Positions 44,773 to 52,395 of a DNA stretch of 64,000 nucleotides are shown here, piece by piece (the stretch's first letter is position 1; each line of letters opens with the position of its first letter). Position numbers and translations under genes: made by a program. The notes beneath the pieces were generated by a model. The model was not told the DNA's origin. It did no database searches and worked only from the letters and a program-made list of their open reading frames with translations. Source of the stretch: Bacillus sp. BA3 (lineage in GTDB: Bacteria; Bacillota; Bacilli; Bacillales; DSM-1321); assembly GCA_002835675.1 (NCBI GenBank), contig PIZR01000001.1, positions 204,658 through 268,657 on the forward strand, given 5' to 3'.

Positions 44773-45360
44773 AACCAAGAAGTGAAATTTGGTGGTGGAT
44801 TTGATTTCCACTTCAGGTACTCGCTTTCCGCGGGCGGTCTGGGGAGCCTCCTCGGCTTCCGCCTGCGGGTCTTCCCTAGACACGCTTTTCCCGCAGGAGT
44901 CTCGCACCTTCCGATCCAATCAAATTTGTATAAAAAATTCAGATAGATACCCTTTGTCTAAAAAGGTGGGTCGGGAATGGTCACACCACCAACCAAGAAA
45001 TGTAATTTGGTGGTGGATTTGATTTCCACCCCAGGTACTCGCTTTCCGCGGGCGGTCTGGGGAGCCTCCTCGGCTTCCGCCTGTGGGGTCCTCCTTGACC
45101 ACGTTTTTCCCGCAGGAGTCTCGCACCTTCCGTTCGAATCACTTGTATAAAAAATTCAGATGAAACCCTTTTGTCTAAAAAAGTGGTTCGGGAATGGTCA
45201 CATCACCAACCAAGAAATGTAATTTGGTGGTGGATTTGATTTCCACTTCAGGTACTCGCTTTTCGCGGGCGGTCTGGGGAGCCTCCTCGGCTTCCGCCTG
45301 CGGGGTCTTCCCTAGACACGCTTTTCCCGCAGGAGTCTCGCACCTTCCGATCCAATCACC
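44773..45360. repeat. 218-bp GC-rich tandem repeat, nearly three copies
   Basis: Copies start at AACCAAG 44773, 44991 and 45208, giving periods of 218 and 217. Each has an AT-rich flank and a roughly 100-base GC-rich core (CGCTTTCCGCGGGCGGTCTG, then GAGCCTCCTCGGCTTCCGCC and CCCGCAGGAGTCTCGCACC). The core resembles a dispersed intergenic repeat I know from several Bacillaceae genomes. Frames of 60-80 codons across it, on both strands, are by-products. Confidence 0.9.
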
Positions 45361-45460
45361 GGGAACGTTTTTTAAATAAAAACTGCCAGGCTGGTCCATT
45401 CCGAACCAAGTTTAAGACTGGATTATCCTGCATGTTTTTGTACTGTAATCCATATTAGGT

Positions 45461-45570
45461 TGAAGAAATTCGCGACACTCCTGCCGAAAAACTGGCTAGC
45501 CTAGACCCCACAGACGCTTGCGTCGAGGAGGCTTGGCAGACAGTCGGCGGAAAGGGAGCGGATTTCTGAA
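45461..45570 (-). repeat. Diverged inverted copy of the GC-rich repeat core
   Basis: Read on the minus strand this segment gives CGCTCCCTTTCCGCCGACTG, AAGCCTCCTCGACGC, CTGTGGGGTCTAGGC and GGCAGGAGTGTCGCGAA, in the same order as the core of the 44773 repeats with many substitutions. It is an older insertion in the opposite direction. Confidence 0.75.
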
Positions 45571-45748
45571 ATCTACGGGAATATTATTTAATAAAAAACT
45601 GTAGGGAAGTTCGAAGTTAATAATTATCAAAAAAATCAAAAACTTCTTCTTTTTCTAATTAAATTGTGATAGTGTATAAAACAAAGAAGTATTACCTTCA
45701 TCATTTTATTAAAAAGAAGTATTTGATTCACCGGAAAGGAGTGATATT

Positions 45749-46603
45749 GTGGAAAATCTACCATTTAAATTATTAGTGAAAGAAAGATTTGACCATCTAT
45801 CGACAGGTCAAAAAAAGGTTGCCGCTTACCTGATTGAAAATTTGGATCAAGCTGCCTTTAAAACGGCTTTTCAAATTGGGCGGGAAGCTGAGGTTAGTGA
45901 AACAACGGTCATTCGGTTTTCCTATTCATTGGGATTTGAAGGGTTTAGTAAAATGCAGGATAGAATTCAAAAACAGCTGCTGCACCAAAACCAAACGGAT
46001 ATATCCAATAGTGATTCCATTCTTAGCATTGATGACAAGCAAGATCCATTTACCAAAGTGATAGAAAACGAAGTTCATATTTTAAGACATCTATTAGATC
46101 ATACGAACGTTCAGGATATATGGAAAGCGGTCGATGTCTTGATCAAGGCTGACCAAATATTAATTGCAGGGCACCGGATTTCCCATGCCGCCGCCTATTG
46201 GTTCTCCTATACGTTAAGTTCATTAAGGGAAAATGTAAGTTTATGTTCACCAACAGGCGACTTCTATGAAAAGTTTTGTAATCTCACTAACAAATCTGTG
46301 ATAGTTGTTTTTTCCCTTCCAAGATATGCGAATGAAACATTAAAAGTTGCGGAGTGTGCAAAAGAACAAGGAGTTTGTTTAATTTCAGTTACAGACCGCC
46401 TCCTGTCACCTGTTGGACGTATCTCTGATATTGCACTGACAACTGAAGAAAACGCAGAAACCGGAACGAATTCAATCGCTTCCGTCATTAGCTTATTGGA
46501 CTTGGTTATTGCAGGCATACATCAAAAAGACGCAAAACGGATATATACCCATCAGCAAAAATTAGAAAGGTTATATTCAAGTTATGAAGTGTTTAATGAA
46601 TGA
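45749..46603 (+). CDS. MurR/RpiR-family transcriptional regulator
   Basis: The 284-residue protein has an N-terminal HTH_6 domain (LSTGQKKVAAYLIENLDQAAFKTAFQIGREAEVSETTVIRFSYSLGFEGFSKM, residues 18-70) and a C-terminal SIS domain (DQILIAGHRISHAAAYWFSYTL; VIVVFSLPRYANETLKVA). RpiR regulators usually bind phosphosugars; here it heads a D-amino-acid operon, as in other Bacillaceae racemase clusters. The GTG at 45749 follows AAAGGAGTG. It is cotranscribed with the following genes. Confidence 0.88.
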   Translation: MENLPFKLLVKERFDHLSTGQKKVAAYLIENLDQAAFKTAFQIGREAEVSETTVIRFSYSLGFEGFSKMQDRIQKQLLHQNQTDISNSDSILSIDDKQDPFTKVIENEVHILRHLLDHTNVQDIWKAVDVLIKADQILIAGHRISHAAAYWFSYTLSSLRENVSLCSPTGDFYEKFCNLTNKSVIVVFSLPRYANETLKVAECAKEQGVCLISVTDRLLSPVGRISDIALTTEENAETGTNSIASVISLLDLVIAGIHQKDAKRIYTHQQKLERLYSSYEVFNE

Positions 46604-46637
46604 GTTTAAATTCATGTAAAGGGGGAGGTGCATCATT

Positions 46638-47768
46638 ATGAACCCGATTCAATATATTGATCAGCATCAAGAATTATTGTTGAAGTCCTATCATGACCTG
46701 CATTCCTTAGCTGAGCCAAGCTGGCAGGAGAAAAGAACGTCTAGCTATATTTTAAAATGTCTTAGGGAAGCGGGAATAACCGTAAAAACATTTCAAGGCC
46801 ATTATGGAATCATTGCCGAGATTCCAGGCATCTCAAAAAAGATTGTGGCATTAAGGGCTGATATGGATGCGCTTGTTCAGGAAGTAGATGGAGTTGTAAA
46901 GGCAAATCATTCATGTGGACACGACGCACATAGCACAATGGTTTTATATACAGCATTGGCCATTGCCTCCTGCGGAATCCGGCCTAAACACACTCTCCGA
47001 TTTATATTTCAGCCTGCGGAAGAAAAAGGGGAAGGCGCTCTTCAAATGATCAATGATGGCGCGTTGGAGAATGTTACATATTTATTCGGGATTCATGTAA
47101 GACCCAGTACGGAAGTTCCTTATATGAAGGCTTCCCCCGTCATTGTCCATGGCTCAGCCGAAACAATAAGGGGAACAATCAAAGGCATTCAGGCCCATGC
47201 TTCCCGTCCGCAAGATGGAATAAATGTAATCGAGGCAGCAGCTTTGCTTGTCCAAAAATTACAGCAGCTTAATCTGGAAACCGAAACTCCTTATTCCATC
47301 AAAATGACTCAATTTGAAACAAACAACAAAGCATCAAACGTCATCCCGGAAACAGCTTTCTTTGCTATTGATGCCAGAGCGCAGTCTAATGATGTAATGA
47401 ATGAACTGAATCGCTTAACGAAGGATGCTATTGACCAGACAATGGAACAAACTGAAACATCCATCTCCTGGTCAGCCGAAGAATATGTCCCCGCTGCAAC
47501 CTTGCATGAAAAAGCGATAAAGCTGGCTGAGGCCGCAATAGAAGATATCCTTGGGGCGGAAAATGTCGTTCCGGTCTGTGTTTCTCAAGGAGGCGAGGAT
47601 TTTCATTTTTATACAGCCAAAAATCCTGAATTAACAGCAACCATGATAGGGTTAGGCTGCGATCTAACGCCTGGTCTGCACCATCCGGATATGATGTTCA
47701 ATTTAAAAGCACTTATTTATGGAACGAAAATTTTAATTAACACAGTAATGATGACGGCAGGAGAATAA
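46638..47768 (+). CDS. M20-family amidohydrolase, probable N-succinyl-L-amino-acid hydrolase
   Basis: The 376-residue enzyme has the M20D metal motifs: SCGHDAHSTMVL near residue 97, QPAEEKGEGA near 130, GIHVRPSTEV near 153 and LHHPDMMFN near 350. In the Geobacillus pathway for converting D- to L-amino acids a hydrolase of this type removes the succinyl group from the L-isomer. All three pathway activities are represented in this operon. GGGGGAGG precedes the ATG. Confidence 0.82.
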   Translation: MNPIQYIDQHQELLLKSYHDLHSLAEPSWQEKRTSSYILKCLREAGITVKTFQGHYGIIAEIPGISKKIVALRADMDALVQEVDGVVKANHSCGHDAHSTMVLYTALAIASCGIRPKHTLRFIFQPAEEKGEGALQMINDGALENVTYLFGIHVRPSTEVPYMKASPVIVHGSAETIRGTIKGIQAHASRPQDGINVIEAAALLVQKLQQLNLETETPYSIKMTQFETNNKASNVIPETAFFAIDARAQSNDVMNELNRLTKDAIDQTMEQTETSISWSAEEYVPAATLHEKAIKLAEAAIEDILGAENVVPVCVSQGGEDFHFYTAKNPELTATMIGLGCDLTPGLHHPDMMFNLKALIYGTKILINTVMMTAGE

Positions 47769-47795
47769 CTTATAAAATTAATGAAGGGGTGTTTT

Positions 47796-49280
47796 ATGGA
47801 AAATACCGCACTAACATCACAAACCGGGGACCAAACAGCTGCTGAAGAAAAACAACTGGAGCGAAAACTCAAACCAAGGCATCTTTCAATGATCGCAATC
47901 GGCGGAACCATTGGAACAGGGCTATTTTTAGCAAGCGGTTCCATTATTCATACTGCGGGTCCGGGAGGAGCTGTAGCCGCCTATATAATTGCCGGAATCA
48001 TGGTTTTCTTCCTGATGACAAGCTTAGCCGAAATGGCTGCACTTATTCCTATTACAGGCTCTTTTAGTACATATACATCAAGGTTTGTCGATCCGGCTTT
48101 AGGATTTGCGATCGGCTGGAACTATTGGTATAACAATGCAATCGTAGTCGCATTGGAATTAGCAGCTTCCTCCCTTATTATGAAATATTGGCTGCCTTCT
48201 GTTCCGGGCATCATTTGGAGCGCATTATTTCTTGCACTCATATTTGGCCTTAATATTTTATCGGTAAAAGGATATGGAGAATCAGAATTCTGGTTTGCCA
48301 TTATAAAGGTTTTGACTATTATCATCTTTATCGCAGTAGGGTTATTAATGATTGTAGGAATCATGGGAGGGGATGCTGTAGGTTTTGAAAATATCACCAA
48401 AGGGGAGGCACCGTTTAAAGGAGGCTTTTTATCCGTTATAAGTGTCTTTATGGTGGTCGGGTTTGCCTTTCAAGGCACCGAGTTAGTAGGAATTGCAGCC
48501 GGCGAGAGTGAAAACCCAAGAAAAAATATACCAAAGGCCATTAAGCAAATCTTCTGGAGACTGCTATTGTTTTATGTATTGGCAATAATCGTGATTGGAT
48601 TTTTAATAAGCTATAATGATCCGCGTTTGTTAAGCTCGAATATTGAAGATATTGCGGTAAGTCCCTTTACACTAGTTTTTCAAAACGCAGGGCTAGCCAT
48701 CGCTGCCTCTGTTATGAATGTTGTCATTCTTACTTCCGTTCTTTCTGCGGGCAATTCGGCCATGTACGGAGCTTCTCGCGTGCTTTGGGTACTGGCGAAA
48801 GAAGGCAAAGCTCCTTCGTTTCTAAAAAAGGTGAATTCAGGCGGCATTCCAGTGAATGCTGTGTACTTTTCTACCATCGTTGGGATGGCAGCTTTCCTGA
48901 CCTCTTTCTTCGGTGAAGGTACGATTTACAATTGGTTATTGAATGCTGCAGGTTTATCCGGCTTTTTATCCTGGTTAGGAATTTCGATTACACATTATCG
49001 ATTCCGGAAGGCATATATAGCACAAGGAAGAGATTTAAAAGATTTGCCGTATGTATCAAAATGGTATCCATTTGGTCCGATATTAGCGACATTTTTATGT
49101 GTTACGGCTATCCTGGGGCAAAATTACTCTGCATTTTTCGGTCCTGAGATTGACTGGTATGGAATTTTAATTTCTTATATCGGGCTTCCTTTATTTTTTC
49201 TGGCTTTTCTAGGTTATAAAATCGTAAAGAGGACAAAAGTGATTCCATTGCAAGAGGCTGATTTCAGTAAAGTGGAATAA
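47796..49280 (+). CDS. Amino acid permease (APC superfamily)
   Basis: The 494-residue protein has 12 membrane helices and the AAT-type motif SMIAIGGTIGTGLFLASG near residue 40, then GSFSTYTSRFVDPALGFAIGWNYW. These are proton symporters of amino acids. The ATG at 47796 after AAGGGGTG is preferred to 47781. Its place between hydrolase and succinyltransferase suggests it imports the D-amino acid to be converted. Confidence 0.88.
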   Translation: MENTALTSQTGDQTAAEEKQLERKLKPRHLSMIAIGGTIGTGLFLASGSIIHTAGPGGAVAAYIIAGIMVFFLMTSLAEMAALIPITGSFSTYTSRFVDPALGFAIGWNYWYNNAIVVALELAASSLIMKYWLPSVPGIIWSALFLALIFGLNILSVKGYGESEFWFAIIKVLTIIIFIAVGLLMIVGIMGGDAVGFENITKGEAPFKGGFLSVISVFMVVGFAFQGTELVGIAAGESENPRKNIPKAIKQIFWRLLLFYVLAIIVIGFLISYNDPRLLSSNIEDIAVSPFTLVFQNAGLAIAASVMNVVILTSVLSAGNSAMYGASRVLWVLAKEGKAPSFLKKVNSGGIPVNAVYFSTIVGMAAFLTSFFGEGTIYNWLLNAAGLSGFLSWLGISITHYRFRKAYIAQGRDLKDLPYVSKWYPFGPILATFLCVTAILGQNYSAFFGPEIDWYGILISYIGLPLFFLAFLGYKIVKRTKVIPLQEADFSKVE

Positions 49281-49328
49281 AAAATAAGAGAGTATTTCGT
49301 AAACATAAAGTATTTAAAAGATAGCTCC

Positions 49329-49399
49329 AGCGCCTTGCAAGATAAGCCGTCAGCTGTGGAACTTACTTGTCCATCTTATGTTGGGCCGTTCAAGGCGCT
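49329..49399 (+). terminator. Hairpin between permease and N-succinyltransferase genes
   Basis: AGCGCCTTG (49329-49337) pairs with CAAGGCGCT (49391-49399); inner arms AAGAT and ATCTT also pair. It is followed by TGTGCTTTTC and then the ribosome site of the next gene. It may attenuate transcription into the last two genes; it also resembles dispersed palindromic elements with CAGCGCC ends. Confidence 0.5.
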
Positions 49400-49423
49400 T
49401 GTGCTTTTCATAGGAGGTTTACC

Positions 49424-50254
49424 ATGACGAATACACATGAAATTGCAATTCGTTCTCTTCATCGAATTGAAGAGCTAGAGGAAGTAAGAAAGCTAGAATC
49501 CGCCATTTGGGGAGAAACCGACTCAATCCCATCACACCAAACCATAACTGCTGTGAAAAACGGAGGTTTGGTTATAGGAGCTTATTGCGAGGAGAAGCTG
49601 ATTGGATTTCAATACAGCTTTCCGGGATTCAATGGGCAATCAGCCTATCTTTGTTCACATATTCTAGGAATTGATGAGCAATTTCGCAACAAAGGTATAG
49701 GAGAAAAGTTAAAGTCAAAGCAACGTGACGAGGCGATAAAGCTCGGCTATTCCCTTATTACCTGGACATACGATCCATTAGAAAGTGTTAATGGATATTT
49801 AAATATAGCCAAGCTTGGCGGGGTATGTTCCACATATATACCAAACTGCTATGGTGAAATGGAAGATCTATTAAACAGCGGAATTCCTTCTGACCGCTTT
49901 CTTGTCGAATGGCATATTGGTAAAAAGGAGAAAACCGATTCTAACGGACAAGGATTACCGTTGGACTTTGTGATAGAAAACTCGCTTATCCAATGGGATG
50001 CCATTGAAGAGGGAGTGCCTGTTCCTTCTTTCACTCTTCCGCTGCCTGAACAAGAATGTGATACAGCTTTTGTGGCCATTCCAAAGGACTTCCGAACAAT
50101 AAGAGCCACAAATATTCGGGTGGCTAATGAATGGCGGATGAAAACGAGGGACATTTTTAGTGATTTATTTCAGCAAGGATGGCAGGTAACAGATTTTATG
50201 AAGAATTCCATGACGGAAATTCCCGTTCAGTTTTATGTGCTTTCAAGGAAATAA
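49424..50254 (+). CDS. GNAT N-acyltransferase, probable succinyl-CoA:D-amino-acid N-succinyltransferase
   Basis: The 276-residue protein has a GNAT domain in its first 150 residues, with the acyl-CoA loop EQFRNKGIGEKLKSKQ near 85-100 and the sequence LITWTYDPLESVN. The C-terminal half is characteristic of the predicted acetyltransferases that neighbour menC/racemase genes in Bacillaceae. In Geobacillus this protein succinylates D-amino acids. The ATG at 49424 follows AGGAGGT; the frame from 49367 includes the hairpin and is rejected. Confidence 0.82.
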   Translation: MTNTHEIAIRSLHRIEELEEVRKLESAIWGETDSIPSHQTITAVKNGGLVIGAYCEEKLIGFQYSFPGFNGQSAYLCSHILGIDEQFRNKGIGEKLKSKQRDEAIKLGYSLITWTYDPLESVNGYLNIAKLGGVCSTYIPNCYGEMEDLLNSGIPSDRFLVEWHIGKKEKTDSNGQGLPLDFVIENSLIQWDAIEEGVPVPSFTLPLPEQECDTAFVAIPKDFRTIRATNIRVANEWRMKTRDIFSDLFQQGWQVTDFMKNSMTEIPVQFYVLSRK

Positions 50255-50350
50255 GCAGGTTTATATTTAACTATGAATTAACAATATGCTGCTGTCAGCT
50301 ATTAAAAAGACTGGGGCAAACAGTTTTATCCCCAAAAGGAGAATCTACTG

Positions 50351-51466
50351 GTGAAAATTAAACAAGTTATTTTAAGGCATCTGAAGCTTGACTTGCTTCA
50401 CCCCTTTACAACTAGCTTTGGGACTGAATACAATCGGGATTTTATCCTTGTGGAAGCAAAAAGTGATGATGGCATTTCCGGTTGGGCTGAATCGGTTGCG
50501 ATGCTCGACCCTTTGTATAATGAAGAGACCTTAAAAACGAACTGGCATATACTCGAAGATTATCTAATTCCAATTATCCTTAAAAATGAAATCAAGCATC
50601 CTGATGAAATCTCCGAAAAATATTTCACCCATATTCGTGGCAATTACATGGCAAAAGCCGCTTTAGAGGGTGCTGTTTGGGATCTGTATGCTAAAAAACA
50701 GGGTGCTTCTCTTTCAAATGCGTTAGGTGGAACAAAAAAGAAAATTGAAGTGGGGGTAAGCATCGGTATACAGGATTCGATTGATTCGACACTAGATATA
50801 ATAGAAGCTCGACTCGGTGAAGGCTATAAACGCTTTAAACTAAAAATCAAACCGGGCTGGGATGTTGAATTAATAGACAAGGTCAGAAAAGTATATCCTG
50901 ATATCCCGCTCATGGCAGATGCAAATTCAGCTTATACCTTACAAGATATAGACGGGTTATCCGCCTTGGATGATTTTAATTTAATGATGATTGAACAGCC
51001 GCTTGCCTATAATGATATCATTGACCATGCAGATTTACAGTCAAGGTTAAAAACACCTATTTGCCTGGATGAAAGCATTCACTCATTAGCGGATGCAAGG
51101 AAAGCTATCAAATTGGGCAGCTGTAAAATTATTAATATCAAAATTGGCCGTGTCGGAGGTTTGACTGAATCCAGGAAAATCCATGATTTATGTCTTGAAC
51201 ATGAAATTCCGCTTTGGTGTGGGGGTATGCTGGAATCAGGCATCGGAAGAGCGCATAATATTGCAATCACTTCACTGCCTAACTTCACGCTTCCCGGCGA
51301 TACCGCAGCTTCCTCCCTCTATTGGGCAGAAGATATTACTGACCCTGAAGTAACAGTGGAAAACGGAATAATCAGTGTTCCAGAATTGCCCGGTATTGGC
51401 TTTGAACCAAGCATGGAAAAAATCAATAAGTATACTATACAAAGTCAAACCTATCATTTAATTTAG
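50351..51466 (+). CDS. N-succinylamino-acid racemase / o-succinylbenzoate synthase (enolase superfamily)
   Basis: The 371-residue enzyme has the N-terminal capping and TIM-barrel pattern of the MLE/OSBS/NSAR family: the KLK pair near residues 163-165, metal ligands in [14 protein letters not shown] and CLDESI, and the opposite lysine in [11 protein letters not shown]. In this context (RpiR, hydrolase, permease, succinyltransferase) it is more likely to be the racemase than the menaquinone enzyme, since no men genes are near. Dual activity is common in the family. The start is GTG at 50351 after AAAAGGAG. Confidence 0.85.
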   Translation: MKIKQVILRHLKLDLLHPFTTSFGTEYNRDFILVEAKSDDGISGWAESVAMLDPLYNEETLKTNWHILEDYLIPIILKNEIKHPDEISEKYFTHIRGNYMAKAALEGAVWDLYAKKQGASLSNALGGTKKKIEVGVSIGIQDSIDSTLDIIEARLGEGYKRFKLKIKPGWDVELIDKVRKVYPDIPLMADANSAYTLQDIDGLSALDDFNLMMIEQPLAYNDIIDHADLQSRLKTPICLDESIHSLADARKAIKLGSCKIINIKIGRVGGLTESRKIHDLCLEHEIPLWCGGMLESGIGRAHNIAITSLPNFTLPGDTAASSLYWAEDITDPEVTVENGIISVPELPGIGFEPSMEKINKYTIQSQTYHLI

Positions 51467-51523
51467 AATGTTGATAGAAAAGGCTAGGGTAGTTACTTCC
51501 TGCAACATCTATTTTCCTTACAT

Positions 51524-51562
51524 AAAGGCATGACTCCCGAAAAAGGGAGCATGCCTTTTTTT
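51524..51562 (+). terminator. Terminator of the D- to L-amino-acid operon
   Basis: AAAGGCATG (51524-51532) and CTCCC (51534-51538) pair with GGGAG (51545-51549) and CATGCCTTT (51550-51558), leaving one bulged base. A T-run follows. Confidence 0.88.
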
Positions 51563-51830
51563 GAACACAAACATTAATGATTAGAAGTACTTGCAATGCT
51601 AGGGCAAAGGTAAAGGTAAAGACTGCTATTCGATAAATCCCTATCCTTGAGGAGTAATGCTGAACTTACATAGATAATGGATAATGATATCGCTATGAAA
51701 TCCTATGAATTATAGAGGAATCGTGATTAGTTTAATGATTAGGTTAGTGGAATAACAATCTTTTGTAAATCCTATTTTGTTATAATAGGAATAAAAGCTT
51801 AACTATTATTAGGTATTATTAGGAGATAAT
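51563..51830. other. Intergenic stretch before the DUF1232 remnant
   Basis: No gene is seen. A TATAAT at 51781-51786 and AGGAGATAAT at 51821 belong to the following pseudogene. Confidence 0.5.
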
Positions 51831-52170
51831 ATGATAGAGAATATTAAGACTGGACGGGAAGTTTAAAAAGACAGATTTTTATCCTTTACTTTGCTTGTAA
51901 AGATGAACGGGTGCCTTGGTATGCAAAAGTATTTACGGCTTGTGTTGTAGCTTATGCATTCAGTCTGATCGACCTAATACCCGATTTTATACCCGTTCTT
52001 GGTTACTATTTCTTGTTCAATTAGGGATAATTATTGCATTAAAGATGATACCAAAGACTGTATTAACCGACTGTGAATGTAAGGCAGAAGAAATGATGAA
52101 AAACGATAAGCAGAAGTATTGGATAGTCGGTTCGATAATAGTATTAATCATCTTTCAGGGATCTTACTAG
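51831..52170 (+). pseudogene. DUF1232 (YkvA-type) membrane protein gene, frameshifted
   Basis: The ATG at 51831 has AGGAGATAAT before it, but after five codons the frame is lost; one base later the reading becomes WTGSLKRQIFILYFACKDERVPWYAKVFTACVVAYAFSLIDLIPDFIPVLGY, the DUF1232 signature. A second shift, with loss of several codons, follows LGY, and a third frame carries the tail LGIIIALKMIPKTVLTD to TAG 52168-52170. At least two lesions therefore inactivate the gene. A 50-residue tail may be expressed but is unlikely to work. Confidence 0.8.
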
Positions 52171-52332
52171 CTTGCGCCAAATAACCAACTCATTCTGATT
52201 GTGATGTGAAAATTCTTCCGCAATACAAAACCAGTAATAGTTTTACTTGAAGTAAAGTTTTTTAAAATAATTTAATATTAAAACAACATTTTTATGTGAA
52301 TCAATGCACATACAAAAAGAGGGGATGAAATA

Positions 52333-52395
52333 GTGTATACCGACAATGATGCTAACGCTTACAATAAAGTCAAGGAGGAGGTGAGTATTAAGTGA
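52333..52395 (+). CDS. 20-residue leader peptide coupled to the PRD regulator
   Basis: The GTG at 52333, preceded by GAGGGG at 52318-52323, opens a 20-codon frame (MYTDNDANAYNKVKEEVSIK) that ends at TGA 52393-52395, overlapping the GTG start (52392) of the PRD regulator as GTGA. Its coding of the ribosome site AAGGAGGAGG for the next gene points to translational coupling. No homologue is known to me; it could also be noncoding. Confidence 0.4.
   Translation: MYTDNDANAYNKVKEEVSIK

Noticed and set aside
44671..44919. Long N-terminal extension of the thioesterase gene
   Set aside because: It reads through the AT-rich flank and repeat core; the family N-terminus and a GGGGGG ribosome site are at 44670.
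44773..45360. Insertion sequence
   Set aside because: No transposase frame, no terminal inverted repeats or target-site duplications are visible.
44789..45399. Several frames of 60-80 codons on both strands in the 218-bp repeats
   Set aside because: The same peptides recur in each repeat copy, no ribosome sites exist and the frames follow the GC-rich core.
50351..51466. menC of menaquinone synthesis
   Set aside because: No other men genes are near, and the operon matches the N-succinylamino-acid racemase pathway; dual activity remains possible.
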